64,000 nt of DNA, taken from contig NZ_CP036282.1 in NCBI RefSeq assembly GCF_006974105.1, positions 2,232,001 to 2,296,000 of the forward strand, given 5' to 3'. Position 1 is the stretch's first letter. Every line of letters starts with the position of its first letter. The stretch is from Rhodoferax aquaticus (lineage in GTDB: Bacteria; Pseudomonadota; Gammaproteobacteria; Burkholderiales; Burkholderiaceae_C). The notes beneath the pieces are model-generated. The model worked only from the letters and a program-made list of their open reading frames with translations, searched no databases and was not told where the DNA came from. This document shows positions 36,539-46,464 of this stretch, piece after piece. A program made the translations under genes and the position numbers.

Positions 36539-37744
36539 ATGAAAATACTATTTATTAACGCATTTTATTATCCTGATGTGGGTGGTGGGGCTGAATATAC
36601 ACTAAAAACCCTAGTGGAAGGCATGCAACAACTTGGACATCAAACAGTCGTGGCCGCTACTAGACCAATTGGGAATTCTTCGTTGACCATGATCAATGAT
36701 GTAAAAGTATATAGAGTTTCACTTTTTAACATATATTGGCATCTAAAGTTCATAAAACGGAGTAAGGTGCTTAGGCTTGCTTGGGCGATATTGGATATTT
36801 TTAATCCTGTAATGGCCTGGCGTTTTCATCGAATTTTATCGAAGGAGCAACCCGATTTAATAGTTATGCACAACTTGGTAGGGTGGTCCGCTTCTGTTTA
36901 TGCTGTATTGCTTAGACATAAGATTCCATCTGTCCAAGTTCTACATGATTACTATAATTTGTGTCCAAATAGCATGATGTTTTCGAATGGAAGCGCATGT
37001 AAATCGATATGCAAGACTTGTGCTGTCGCAAGGTTGCCTAATCTGTTCTTTTCGAAAAAAATTCATGGCTTAGTTGGGGTTAGTCGCTTTGTCCTGAAGT
37101 CGCATATAGATAGAAATTACTATAAGAATGCAACCGCTAGAATTGCGATTCACAATGTTAACCATGCAAACTCTGACGATTTAACCGTAAAAACCAAAGA
37201 ATTCTCAAATGGAACATTGACCTTTGGCTTCATAGGCAAAATAATCCCGGCAAAGGGAGTCGCGATGCTTCTAGATTGCTTCGCAGACATTGATTTTCAG
37301 TCTTGTAAATTGGTTGTCGCTGGTTCTGGTGAGGTTGATTTTGTTGAAAAGCTGAAAACTTCTGCTGCACATAATATTACTTTTATCGGTCAAGTGGACT
37401 CGTCTGAGTTCTACCGTCAGATTGACGTATTGATCGTACCTTCTCAATGGCACGAACCACTTGGAAACATCGTTCATGAAGCCTTTCAATATGGTATTCC
37501 GGTTATTGCCTCAGATGCTGGTGGAATACACGAGATGATTATGCAGGGCGAATCTGGATTCGTATTTAATCAATTATCTGTAGCAGATTTAAAGCGTCAG
37601 ATGTTGAAGTTCGTGCATTCTAGAGAACTGTTGAAAACAATGTCTTTGCACGCCAGTAAAGCTGCTATCCCATATCAGGATAAAAAGGCTTGGTTAGGAA
37701 AGTATCATGATCTATTTAATAAGATAGTTGTTGATGCCCTCTGA
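36539..37744 (+). CDS. GT4-family glycosyltransferase
   Basis: A 401-residue GT-B glycosyltransferase. The N-terminal start KILFINAFYYPDVGGGAEYTL with its glycine loop, the central FGFIGKIIPAKGVAMLLDC, and the C-terminal donor-site segment EPLGNIVHEAFQYGIPVIASDAGGIHEMI (E-x7-E motif) are typical of GT4 retaining enzymes. It should add one sugar to the lipid-linked EPS repeat on the cytoplasmic face. Donor and acceptor cannot be read. AT-rich codon use marks it as part of the variable core. A Cys-rich patch (ACKSICKTCAV) is present, as in several GT4 EPS enzymes. Confidence 0.87.
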   Translation: MKILFINAFYYPDVGGGAEYTLKTLVEGMQQLGHQTVVAATRPIGNSSLTMINDVKVYRVSLFNIYWHLKFIKRSKVLRLAWAILDIFNPVMAWRFHRILSKEQPDLIVMHNLVGWSASVYAVLLRHKIPSVQVLHDYYNLCPNSMMFSNGSACKSICKTCAVARLPNLFFSKKIHGLVGVSRFVLKSHIDRNYYKNATARIAIHNVNHANSDDLTVKTKEFSNGTLTFGFIGKIIPAKGVAMLLDCFADIDFQSCKLVVAGSGEVDFVEKLKTSAAHNITFIGQVDSSEFYRQIDVLIVPSQWHEPLGNIVHEAFQYGIPVIASDAGGIHEMIMQGESGFVFNQLSVADLKRQMLKFVHSRELLKTMSLHASKAAIPYQDKKAWLGKYHDLFNKIVVDAL

Positions 37745-37779
37745 TTGGATTTTAAGTAAAAGGTTTGGGTGAAAGTAAT

Positions 37780-38943
37780 ATGGCAAAAATTAGTATTGGG
37801 GTTCATATATTATTTTTAGTGAATATTTTGCTTGCGTCTGTTTGCATTTTTGCGCCTACAATTCCAATTGTATTTCCGTTATATTTGGGGGTGGTTACAT
37901 GGCTTGCTGCAAGAAAAGAGATTGTACTAAATGGTAAAGTACTGCTTTCATATTTTGTATGTGCAATGTTTGCATCATCCTCATTTGTTTTAAATATAGG
38001 CTCTGAAAATACATCCTCTCTGTCGTTTTTCTATTTTTTACTTTTGTACCTCCCATTTATATTTGACGTGCAATTGTTGAAGAGCGAGAGATTTGCTTTG
38101 ATTTTTTCTCAGTTAATGCTCGTCGTTGCTACGTTCACATTACTGCAGTTTCTGCTGCAGCAAGTTGGTTTCGGCTATTACTATATCGGCGATTTTCTGC
38201 CAGATGACTTTCTGCTTATCGGATACGCACCACTGTACGAATATCCCTTTGGCTCAGGTATCTTTAAGCCAAATGGGTTTTTTCTTTTGGAGCCAAGTTT
38301 TCTGTCTCAGTTTATGGCGTTAGGCCTAGTGGTGGAGTTTTATAGCAAAAGACGTTATCACTTCATATTAATTTTTGTTGTTGCATTATTGCTTTCACAA
38401 AGTGGAACAGGAATATTGATTGTGTCTGGACTAATTGTCCAAGAGTTCTTTCGTGCAAAGACAGACAATAAAATTAAATTCTTTGTCTCTATTGTCATGT
38501 TGTCAATTTTTATTCTGCCCTTCATAAGCTTGGATTTCTACGCGAGCAGAGCGACCGAACTTGGGGTTGAAGACTCCTCTGCGTTTATTAGATTCGTAGC
38601 TCCGTTCGTCCATGTTTCCTATTTATTTGACAATGCATCTTTGGGAGATATCGCTTTCGGATTTGGACCTGGAAGTTCCTCTAGAGTATATTTTAGCACT
38701 GAGGCCAATCATTTGTTTAGCACAAAATCAGCCATAGAGTACGGAGTATTTTTTCTTTTAGCAATACACGTTTATGTCTTAGTCTTTATTTTTAAACGAA
38801 TTGAGAGTAATTTCAGACTCCCACTTTTTGTATTTGTTTTTTTGGCTAGTGGATCATTGCTGCAACCAATTACCATTGTTTCAATGTTTCTATTTCAGTT
38901 TGTGAGCGTCCCTGGCACAAGGCCAAAGTTCAATATTTTCTAA
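37780..38943 (+). CDS. EPS/O-antigen polymerase (Wzy-like)
   Basis: A 387-residue, very hydrophobic protein with about ten membrane segments and a larger polar loop near residues 135-170 (GDFLPDDFLLIGYAPLYEYPFG), the profile of a Wzy polymerase. Such proteins have little sequence conservation, so the call rests on topology, size and position between glycosyltransferase genes. It would join repeat units in the periplasm. The ATG at 37780 is chosen; a TTG at 37765 is in frame. Strongly AT-rich. Confidence 0.72.
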   Translation: MAKISIGVHILFLVNILLASVCIFAPTIPIVFPLYLGVVTWLAARKEIVLNGKVLLSYFVCAMFASSSFVLNIGSENTSSLSFFYFLLLYLPFIFDVQLLKSERFALIFSQLMLVVATFTLLQFLLQQVGFGYYYIGDFLPDDFLLIGYAPLYEYPFGSGIFKPNGFFLLEPSFLSQFMALGLVVEFYSKRRYHFILIFVVALLLSQSGTGILIVSGLIVQEFFRAKTDNKIKFFVSIVMLSIFILPFISLDFYASRATELGVEDSSAFIRFVAPFVHVSYLFDNASLGDIAFGFGPGSSSRVYFSTEANHLFSTKSAIEYGVFFLLAIHVYVLVFIFKRIESNFRLPLFVFVFLASGSLLQPITIVSMFLFQFVSVPGTRPKFNIF

Positions 38944-38947
38944 TTTC

Positions 38948-40081
38948 ATGAAAATTCTCTTTGTAACCCTTGGTGACTATCTTTCACCCAAAACCGGTGG
39001 TGCGCGATACACAAGTGAAGTGCTTGAAATCCTGCGGCAAAATGATTTGGAAGTGCTCTCTCTGTATGATTTTATTTTTGTGCGTTCAAAGTATGTTCGT
39101 TTGGTTGCGGCGTTATTGATTTCACTACTAAGAAAAATGCCGCTTCCGGTTCTATACTTCTATAGTAGTAGTTTTGAAAGAAAAGTGCTGTCGAGAATAT
39201 CTGAGCTTGAGAAGGACGGTAAATTTTGTTTAATATTAGATCATCTGGAATTGTGCTATTTATTGCGGAAGCTTAATAGTGATGGAAACTACAGTGTTGT
39301 CCATTTAAGCCACAATCAAGAGCAGAAAATATTCTTGGATAAGTCAGGTGGTGGGCGGTTCTATAGGTATTCTGAATATATGTTTCCGTACTCTGCATTT
39401 GAGGGCAGGGTTTTTAATTCTGTCGACGCAGTAGTTTCCATATCAGAAACAGATTCGGAGTACTTCTCGACTCTTAATCCGAGTGTATCGCTGCTGACGT
39501 TGCTGCCAACATTTTCTTATACGCCAAAGACTAAAACCGAACTGCGGCGTGCGAATGCGTTACCCAAAAAGCTCGTCTATTTGGCTAATTTAGCTTGGAT
39601 GCCGAATATGGAGGGGTTGAAGTGGCTGATTTCCGAGTTGGCCCCAGTTTTGCCGAGGGAGTTTGAAATTCATGTTTATGGCGGTGGTCTTGATGACAAT
39701 AAAGCGGCAACGCTGAACCCTCCTAGTAACGTTTTTCTGAACGGATATGTCGATGACATCAATGAGGTTTTTGATAATGCTTTCTTTTCGTTGTCTCCGA
39801 TGCAATACGGCGCTGGGATAAATATAAAAGTTACTGAAAGCCTTCATAATCAAGTCCCAGTGATTGTTTCTAGTATCTCTTACGAGGGAATTCCTCTGAA
39901 ATACACAAATGGTTTGATTAAATTGGATTTAAATGCTGGTTTGTGGGTTGATGAGTTGCGAAGGTATCTTGCATCAAGTTCGGAGTATGAAACGTTGAGA
40001 GGCTGTATTCAGTATCCTGCACCTTCTGAAATGGCTGTAAAACTAAATGAGTTTTTAGAAGATGAGTTACGTAAAAAATAA
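38948..40081 (+). CDS. Glycosyltransferase (GT-B fold, GT4-like)
   Basis: A 377-residue glycosyltransferase beginning KILFVTLGDYLSPKTGGARYT. The C-terminal half has LVYLANLAWMPNMEGLKWLI and the donor-site segment SLSPMQYGAGINIKVTESLHNQVPVIVS, typical of group 1 transferases of the type that starts with a tyrosine- or asparagine-rich sugar-binding loop. The gene starts 4 bases after the polymerase stop and overlaps the next glycosyltransferase by 20 bases. Sugar specificity unknown. Confidence 0.83.
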   Translation: MKILFVTLGDYLSPKTGGARYTSEVLEILRQNDLEVLSLYDFIFVRSKYVRLVAALLISLLRKMPLPVLYFYSSSFERKVLSRISELEKDGKFCLILDHLELCYLLRKLNSDGNYSVVHLSHNQEQKIFLDKSGGGRFYRYSEYMFPYSAFEGRVFNSVDAVVSISETDSEYFSTLNPSVSLLTLLPTFSYTPKTKTELRRANALPKKLVYLANLAWMPNMEGLKWLISELAPVLPREFEIHVYGGGLDDNKAATLNPPSNVFLNGYVDDINEVFDNAFFSLSPMQYGAGINIKVTESLHNQVPVIVSSISYEGIPLKYTNGLIKLDLNAGLWVDELRRYLASSSEYETLRGCIQYPAPSEMAVKLNEFLEDELRKK

Positions 40082-40844
40082 AGTTTCCCTGATAGTCCCG
40101 TTTTATAAAGCCGGAGAGTATTCGACTCAATTGATGGAGTCAATCGCTTTTCAATCGCTTCTGCCCGATGAAATTATTATTGTCGATGATGGGATGGGAG
40201 ACGGCGTCGATGATTTAATTTCAGCAATTGTCCGATCCAATCTAGGTGATCGAGTGATATTGCTCTCATCAATTAAGAATCTTGGGCCTGCTGGGGCTCG
40301 TAATCTGGCATTATCAATATCATCCTCCCAATATGTAGCATTTTTAGATTCGGATGATGCATGGAAACCTGATTTCCTAAGTTCAATGTTTGGCGAAGCT
40401 AAAGTGAAGCAGAGCCCGTTTTTGATTTCCGGTGCGGAGTTCTATTCTCGCGGAGAGCTTAAGAATATACTCTTGCTTCCGAAAGTATTGACGATGAATA
40501 TGTTACTTCAGACTTGCCCAATTCTTGTTCCGGCTGTTCTCATCGATAGATGCAGAACCGGCGATTTTAAATTTCCAGAGGTGCGGCAAGAGGACTATGC
40601 ATTGTGGTTAGATATCGTAAATAGAGTAGGGGAGGTGCACTGTTTGAATAGACCGTTGGTCTCAATTCATCGGCGTGACAACTCGGTGTCATCAAACAAG
40701 CTAGATGCTGCGCTTTGGCAATGGCGCACACTAAAGCAATTGGAAGGCGTTTCCCTAACACGCCGAGTTTTCCTATTCTCAGTTTATGCTATTAATGCCA
40801 TATTAAAGCGAGCTAAGCGTAACTACACCCCATTATTTTTATGA
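40062..40844 (+). CDS. GT2-family glycosyltransferase
   Basis: A 260-residue GT-A inverting glycosyltransferase. VSLIVPFYKAGEYSTQLMES, the IIIVDDG nucleotide-binding acidic pair, NLGPAGARNLAL and the metal-binding AFLDSDDAW are all in place; the C-terminal EDYALW carries the likely catalytic base. No membrane helix. It overlaps the preceding gene by 20 bases, so the two are translationally linked. Confidence 0.9.
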   Translation: MSYVKNKVSLIVPFYKAGEYSTQLMESIAFQSLLPDEIIIVDDGMGDGVDDLISAIVRSNLGDRVILLSSIKNLGPAGARNLALSISSSQYVAFLDSDDAWKPDFLSSMFGEAKVKQSPFLISGAEFYSRGELKNILLLPKVLTMNMLLQTCPILVPAVLIDRCRTGDFKFPEVRQEDYALWLDIVNRVGEVHCLNRPLVSIHRRDNSVSSNKLDAALWQWRTLKQLEGVSLTRRVFLFSVYAINAILKRAKRNYTPLFL

Positions 40845-40866
40845 ATCTGCGAGTAATGTGATTAGT

Positions 40867-42981
40867 ATGATCGGCTTTTACAGATTTATGGTGCAGTTGT
40901 CGTTACTATTTCTATCTGGATCATGTTTTTCGCAAAGCATCTATCGCTTTACCCTTTTTGAGGGGGCGGCTGTAGACTCAGGATTTCAGTTGAAAGTTGA
41001 AATCGAGAATACTTGCAGATCAAAAGAAGAGTGCAGCCTTAATGACGCTAAAATTGTTTTTAGTGCAGGCAATAAAGGTCGGTTACGCTACTTAGTTTAT
41101 AACAAGCCACTTAACTATGGGGAGGCGTACGAGTTAACGGTCGATGTCCGTTCTCCGCAGCGATTTGATCTTAAGATTAATGATATGCACGTCGGCACTA
41201 TTTCCAGTGGTGTTGATACCATACCCACCTTAAAGTATTCAGGCTTTGGCATGCCTCACTGGAGTAGCTGGAGGGCTCAGTACTACGTTCGCCAAGGAAG
41301 AGTTGATTTTGGCTCAGGTGATGGACAGTCAATTACAGTGTTTGGTAAAAGACGTAATGGCTGGCTAAGACGGCCTATATTTGGTCGTGAACCTTTGCAA
41401 AAAATGACAAATGGGGGAGGTCAATTTCCAGTCTCACTCAAAAGTGTCCGCACAAATTTTGAGTTTGAACGAATGGTCGAGCTCAGCAAAATGAAGCCCA
41501 TAGTTGACTCATATGGACAATTGATTAATTCTGAATATGAAGGTAAGGTGGTTTCCGATAGTGATTTTGGAAATACAATTCAGCAGGAGGATTCTATTCT
41601 TGATGCGTGGTTGTCGTCTAACTCAATAGCTGATGCTGATTTACCAAAATTGACGGGAACTGGTTACTATCGAGTGGAAAAGTATAATAGTTTTTGGTGG
41701 TTAGTCTCACCCACAGGTGACATTAGTTTTTATCGTGGACTAAGTAGTGTCCCTGGTACTGAGTGGCCATCTACACCTGTAACGGGAAGAGAGCATCTGT
41801 TTGAATCTCTGTCTAGGGATGATGGCTTTCCTAATCGCTGGCTCGTAGATTCGCCATGGGGAGAGCGCGGTACTAAATATTTTTCATTTACGGCAAGTAA
41901 CTTGGAAAGAAAATATGGCGAGAAGTGGATGGATCGGAATAAAAAAAATACAGAGCGTAGACTTAAGGCTTGGGGTTTTTCTGGTGCCGGGAAGTGGGGT
42001 CAATTAGAGAATTTTCCTTATTTTCCGGTTTTAAATCGCGATGGGGTTCCTGTTGTTGTAGAGCATCCAGATATTTTCGATCCACACGTTCGGAGTATTT
42101 TTTATGACCGAATCAAGGAACAAATTGGTTCGAGGATAAATGACTCTAACGTGGTTGGTTGGTCCATTGGAAATGAATATTCAGAGATTATTAAAAAGCA
42201 TGAAGTTGTAAAGACATTGAAGATACCCCGTGATTTTCCATTAAAAAGGAATTTTATTGACTACGCGATTGTGAATCTGTATGACGGTAATTATGAGAAA
42301 TTGAGTAAGAGTTGGAAGTCTTCTACAAAGACTCGCGATGCTCTGTACAGCGCGGCCATTGATGTGGCGCCTTCAGATGTTGAAAGTTTAAGACTTTTCT
42401 ATGCTGATGCTTATTATCAATTCTTGTATAGAATAATTAAGGAAATTGATGCCAATCATTTGTATTTTGGATTTTGGATTACTCCCGGTTGGTGGGAAAA
42501 CTCATCTGATTGGTTAACCCTTGCCAAGCACGTTGATGTCATTGGCTTTGATCGCTACTCAATTGATTTCGTGAATAAAGAGCTTGCACAATTAATTTTT
42601 CAAGCCAATAAGCCAATACTTGTTGGTGAATTCTCTTTTCCCGCGCACTATAGTGGGAGTCGTGGTTTTGGTATGTATTCCAACTTGGATGTAGAGGGTG
42701 ATGCTGATTCTGGTGATTTTTATTCTGCCTGGCTAAGCGAAGCTGTGATCAATCCATTTTGTATTGGTATAAACTGGTTCGAATATAGAGATCAGCCAAT
42801 TACTGGACGAGGGTCACTAGATCAGTTGGGACTGGTGATTGGTGAGAATCATGCATTTGGTTTGGTTTCTGTAACTGATACGCCAAAATGGCATCTCGTG
42901 GAGAAGATTCGGCGTTCAAATGTATCCGCAGACAGTTTTCGTTATTTGGAAAGTCTTAAGGCGAATATCGGCGTCAAGTAG
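40867..42981 (+). CDS. Secreted GH-A clan glycosidase, agarase (GH50)-like
   Basis: A 704-residue predicted secreted glycoside hydrolase. An N-terminal signal (FMVQLSLLFLSGSCFSQS) is followed by a beta-rich domain of about 250 residues, then a TIM-barrel. The barrel opens with NSFWWLVSPTGDISFYRGLS, the pattern seen in GH50 agarases and relatives. The likely acid/base is Glu437 in WSIGNEYS and the nucleophile Glu588 in ILVGEFSF. Lying between glycosyltransferase and flippase genes in the EPS core and sharing their AT-rich composition, it more likely trims or turns over the cell's own polymer than digests agar. The ATG at 40867 is chosen; GTG at 40858 is an alternative. Confidence 0.72.
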   Translation: MIGFYRFMVQLSLLFLSGSCFSQSIYRFTLFEGAAVDSGFQLKVEIENTCRSKEECSLNDAKIVFSAGNKGRLRYLVYNKPLNYGEAYELTVDVRSPQRFDLKINDMHVGTISSGVDTIPTLKYSGFGMPHWSSWRAQYYVRQGRVDFGSGDGQSITVFGKRRNGWLRRPIFGREPLQKMTNGGGQFPVSLKSVRTNFEFERMVELSKMKPIVDSYGQLINSEYEGKVVSDSDFGNTIQQEDSILDAWLSSNSIADADLPKLTGTGYYRVEKYNSFWWLVSPTGDISFYRGLSSVPGTEWPSTPVTGREHLFESLSRDDGFPNRWLVDSPWGERGTKYFSFTASNLERKYGEKWMDRNKKNTERRLKAWGFSGAGKWGQLENFPYFPVLNRDGVPVVVEHPDIFDPHVRSIFYDRIKEQIGSRINDSNVVGWSIGNEYSEIIKKHEVVKTLKIPRDFPLKRNFIDYAIVNLYDGNYEKLSKSWKSSTKTRDALYSAAIDVAPSDVESLRLFYADAYYQFLYRIIKEIDANHLYFGFWITPGWWENSSDWLTLAKHVDVIGFDRYSIDFVNKELAQLIFQANKPILVGEFSFPAHYSGSRGFGMYSNLDVEGDADSGDFYSAWLSEAVINPFCIGINWFEYRDQPITGRGSLDQLGLVIGENHAFGLVSVTDTPKWHLVEKIRRSNVSADSFRYLESLKANIGVK

Positions 42982-43017
42982 AAAATGTTTTTATAATCTT
43001 TGTTTATATTAAGTTCT

Positions 43018-44286
43018 ATGCCTTTTGATTACAAAAAAGTCAGATTCAATGTGGTGCTTCTCTCGGCAATACAAGCTTTTGATTATGCGATACCGCTAGT
43101 TGCAATTCCATATTTGTTGCATACGTTGGGCGCAGTTGGATATGGAAAAATTGCTTTTGTACAAGCGTTTTGTAGCTACTTTGTCCTGTTAATTGATTTT
43201 GGGTTCAATTGGACTGGTGTTCGTGATATTGCTGTCAATGCATCAAATAAGGAGTATATTGCGCGACTGTTTTGGCGTATACAAATTATTAGATTTATTT
43301 TGTGTTCTATTTCCATCGGAGTTATTTGGACTGCCATTATATGGATGCCGGGCCTATCACCATATGCAAGTGTGTTGAAGGTGGGCTGCCTAATTCTCAT
43401 TGGCGCTGCAATTTATCCACTATGGCTTCTACAAGGGTTAGAGAAATTGCGGGAGTCGGCGTTAATTCAGATCAGTGTTCGTTTACTGATGCTGATGTGC
43501 GTTTTTGTTTTTATTAAAGGAGAGCAGGATTTAGTTCTTGCGGCTGTTCTGTTGATGGTGTCGACTCCACTTTCAGGTATTATAGCGTTGTTGTTTTTGT
43601 CATTTGGAAGAAACATAGATTGGCGTCAACCTAGTCGATCCGAGTTGGTAAGCGAGTTGTTGAATTCTTGGCATGTATTTCTGACGTCTGCTGCCTCCTC
43701 TGTATATAGGTCTAGTAGCGCTGTTGTTTTGGGACTTGTGACTGGCCCACAGGCCGTTGCTTATTTTGCTACCGCGGAAAAGGTCGTAAAGGCGACGCAG
43801 GAGATGACTCGGCCTATTGTTCAGGCCACCTATGCGAGTGTCAGTGCACTTGCTAGTTCTGATCGGAATCAGTGCTTTGTTCTGCTTAGGAAGATATTTT
43901 ACTTTATTTTCTTTTTTTGCGCGCTTTCCTCGTCCGTTCTGTTGTTCTTTGCCGGTGACATAGTTTATTTCTTCTATGGGAAATATATTGAAGAAGCTCG
44001 ATCGGTATTGATGTTCCTGGCGTTTGTGCCACTCGTAGGTGGCTTAAATTCGGTGCTGGGTGTGCAAACTTTGCATGCACTAAATTTTTCTAAAAGTTTT
44101 TCTTATATGGTCGTGTTGACTGGTGCTTTTCATTTGTTGGTAATATTTCCGTCTGTTTATTGGTATGCTGAAAATGGTGCTGCCGTATGTTTTTTGGCTA
44201 GCGAGATGTTCTTACTTGGATTGCTGGTTAGATTTCATTTTCGTAACAATATTTTAGTTTTGCCGAAGTTAGGGGGGGTATGGTAA
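43018..44286 (+). CDS. Repeat-unit flippase (Wzx-like)
   Basis: A 422-residue integral membrane protein of the MOP/polysaccharide biosynthesis family with about twelve membrane segments. The start NVVLLSAIQAFDYAIPLVAIPYLLHTLG and the following GAVGYGKIAFVQAF are characteristic of RfbX-type flippases. It would move the lipid-linked repeat across the inner membrane for the polymerase encoded 4 kb upstream. The ATG at 43018 is preferred to a TTG at 43000. It overlaps the next glycosyltransferase gene by seven bases. Confidence 0.9.
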   Translation: MPFDYKKVRFNVVLLSAIQAFDYAIPLVAIPYLLHTLGAVGYGKIAFVQAFCSYFVLLIDFGFNWTGVRDIAVNASNKEYIARLFWRIQIIRFILCSISIGVIWTAIIWMPGLSPYASVLKVGCLILIGAAIYPLWLLQGLEKLRESALIQISVRLLMLMCVFVFIKGEQDLVLAAVLLMVSTPLSGIIALLFLSFGRNIDWRQPSRSELVSELLNSWHVFLTSAASSVYRSSSAVVLGLVTGPQAVAYFATAEKVVKATQEMTRPIVQATYASVSALASSDRNQCFVLLRKIFYFIFFFCALSSSVLLFFAGDIVYFFYGKYIEEARSVLMFLAFVPLVGGLNSVLGVQTLHALNFSKSFSYMVVLTGAFHLLVIFPSVYWYAENGAAVCFLASEMFLLGLLVRFHFRNNILVLPKLGGVW

Positions 44287-45311
44287 GTTGCGCTTTGGAC
44301 GGTAGGGTAGTTGTTGTTACCGTTACTTATGGACGACGTTGGCATCTTTTGAGTCGTACGATCGAAAGGGCTCGTCAGGAAGGTAGTGATGGCGTTATCG
44401 TTATTGATAATGGCTCGGAAGATAATATATTGTCGCTTGTTTCTGATTTGTATGGCGGGTTTTGTTCTGTTATACAAATTGATCGAAACATCGGCTCTGC
44501 CGGTGGTTTTAAAGCTGGTTTTGAAGAGGCATTGAAAAGCGACTTTGATTTTGTATTGTTACTTGATGATGATAATTGTCTTGAAATTGGAGCGCTCATT
44601 AAGCTACGTAAAGCGTTCGATGTTGAGTTGTCTGCATTGCCCTTGGGGAGCTCAAGTGGTTTGATCGTGACGGCGTTTAGATCAGATCATCATCCTGAGA
44701 TTGCGATGGGTTTCCCTCCAGACCGCGTTAATCCGCGGCCTTCGAGTTATATTGGCTTTCATATAGTCGATTTACCGAGAAAGCTTATTCGAAGAATTTT
44801 TCCTGTTACTAAGAATAGGAAAGGGCTAGTGGAAATCAACAAAGTCGAATTGAATTTCGCACCTTGGGGTGGGCTTTTCTTTCATCGTTCATTAATTGGG
44901 CGATTTGGGTTTCCTCTTGAGAATTTTGTCTTGTACATTGAGGATACTGAGTATACCTGGAGGGTAACGTCTGGCGGAGGGAAGATTGTTTTGATTACTT
45001 CTGCGGAGGTAGAGGATATAGATAAGTCTTGGAATGTGACTGCTCCGGGAACCAACCCAGGTGGTATAGCATCTCTTATACTAGGGGAGGGGGATTTTAG
45101 GGTTTACTATAGAATGAGAAATCTTGCTTTCTTTCAAAGACATATACTTCCGCAAAGTTTCTTGAAGACGGTTAACTTTTACATGTATTGGTCTATCGTT
45201 TTTTTGTTTGCTGTCCGTTACAGACGCTTGGATCGGTGGAGATTGATTTGCGTTGCTTTACGTGATGGGCACGCCAAGCGTTTGGGTGTGAGCCCCTTGT
45301 TTCCATTGTGA
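44280..45311 (+). CDS. GT2-family glycosyltransferase (rhamnosyl- or galactofuranosyl-transferase-like)
   Basis: A 343-residue GT-A enzyme. VVVVTVTYGRRWHLLSRTI, the acidic IVIDNGS, IDRNIGSAGGFKAGF and the metal motif LLLDDDN are visible, and NFAPWGGLFFHRSLIGRFG with YIEDTEYTWR supplies the usual aromatic/acidic catalytic region of rhamnosyl- and galactofuranosyl-transferase-like GT2 proteins. The dTDP-rhamnose genes begin 55 bases downstream, which makes rhamnose a plausible donor sugar. Last AT-rich gene of the core. Confidence 0.87.
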   Translation: MVSCALDGRVVVVTVTYGRRWHLLSRTIERARQEGSDGVIVIDNGSEDNILSLVSDLYGGFCSVIQIDRNIGSAGGFKAGFEEALKSDFDFVLLLDDDNCLEIGALIKLRKAFDVELSALPLGSSSGLIVTAFRSDHHPEIAMGFPPDRVNPRPSSYIGFHIVDLPRKLIRRIFPVTKNRKGLVEINKVELNFAPWGGLFFHRSLIGRFGFPLENFVLYIEDTEYTWRVTSGGGKIVLITSAEVEDIDKSWNVTAPGTNPGGIASLILGEGDFRVYYRMRNLAFFQRHILPQSFLKTVNFYMYWSIVFLFAVRYRRLDRWRLICVALRDGHAKRLGVSPLFPL

Positions 45312-45366
45312 GTTGATTGGTGTTTGTCTGTTGGGTTGGTTTTTTGAGTAGATTGGTTGTCTTTTT

Positions 45367-46464
45367 ATGATCTTAGTTACCGGCGGTGCCGGCTTCATTG
45401 GCAGCAACTTCGTGCTGGACTGGTTCGTGGGCTCGACGGAGCCCGTGGTCAACCTCGACAAACTCACCTACGCAGGCAATTTGCAAAACCTGGCCGCGCT
45501 AGAAGGCAACCCGAACCACCACTTTGTGCAAGGTGACTTTGGCGATGCCGCCTTGGTGGCACAGCTGCTGGCCCAGTACCAGCCGCGTGCCGTGGTCAAC
45601 TTCGCCGCCGAAAGCCATGTAGATCGCTCCATCCACGGCCCAGCGGACTTCATTCACACCAATATCGTTGGCACGTTCAACCTGCTGGAGTGTGTGCGCA
45701 GCTACTGGGGCGCGATGGATGCCACAGCCAAGGAAGCCTTCAGGTTCTTGCACGTCTCCACCGACGAGGTCTACGGCTCCTTGGCCAAAGACGACCCCGC
45801 CTTTACCGAACAACACCGCTACGAGCCCAATAGTCCTTATTCCGCCAGCAAGGCTGCCAGCGACCACTTGGTGCGCGCCTACCACCATACCTACGGCCTG
45901 CCGGTACTCACCACCAACTGCTCCAACAACTACGGCCCCTTCCATTTCCCAGAAAAACTCATCCCGCTGATGATCGTCAACGCCCAAGCGGGCAAGCCCC
46001 TACCAGTGTACGGAGACGGCCAGCAAATCCGCGACTGGCTCTATGTCAAAGACCACTGCAGCGCCATTCGCCGGGTCTTGCAAGCGGGCACCGTAGGCGA
46101 GGTCTACAACGTAGGCGGTTGGAATGAAAAACCCAACCTCGAGATCGTGCACACCGTGTGCGCGCTGCTGGACGAACTCAAACCCCGTGCCGACGGCAAG
46201 CCCTACCAAGAGCAAATCACCTACGTGACCGACCGCCCAGGCCATGACCGCCGCTATGCGATTGATGCCCGCAAGTTAGAACAAGAGCTGGGCTGGAAGC
46301 CCGCAGAGACTTTTGAGACTGGCATCCGTAAAACCGTGCAGTGGTATTTGGACAACCCCGAGTGGGTGCGCAACGTGCAAAGTGGCGGTTACCGTGACTG
46401 GATTGGCAAGCAATATGGCGAGCACAGCGGCGAACACAAGGCCCTCGACAAGGTCGCCGTATGA
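45367..46464 (+). CDS. rfbB: dTDP-glucose 4,6-dehydratase
   Basis: A 365-residue extended SDR enzyme for step two of dTDP-L-rhamnose synthesis. [15 protein letters not shown] is the NAD site, STDEVYGS carries the catalytic Asp-Glu pair, and [10 protein letters not shown] the Tyr-x3-Lys. GC-rich codon use returns here after the AT-rich core. The stop overlaps the rfbD start as ATGA. First of four coupled rml/rfb genes. Confidence 0.95.
   Translation: MILVTGGAGFIGSNFVLDWFVGSTEPVVNLDKLTYAGNLQNLAALEGNPNHHFVQGDFGDAALVAQLLAQYQPRAVVNFAAESHVDRSIHGPADFIHTNIVGTFNLLECVRSYWGAMDATAKEAFRFLHVSTDEVYGSLAKDDPAFTEQHRYEPNSPYSASKAASDHLVRAYHHTYGLPVLTTNCSNNYGPFHFPEKLIPLMIVNAQAGKPLPVYGDGQQIRDWLYVKDHCSAIRRVLQAGTVGEVYNVGGWNEKPNLEIVHTVCALLDELKPRADGKPYQEQITYVTDRPGHDRRYAIDARKLEQELGWKPAETFETGIRKTVQWYLDNPEWVRNVQSGGYRDWIGKQYGEHSGEHKALDKVAV

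Noticed and set aside
36454..36558. A 34-codon frame with a hydrophobic stretch just before and into the first AT-rich glycosyltransferase gene.
   Set aside because: It has no ribosome site worth noting, no family resemblance, and AT-rich DNA gives such frames by chance; it is mentioned only in the gene-free entry.
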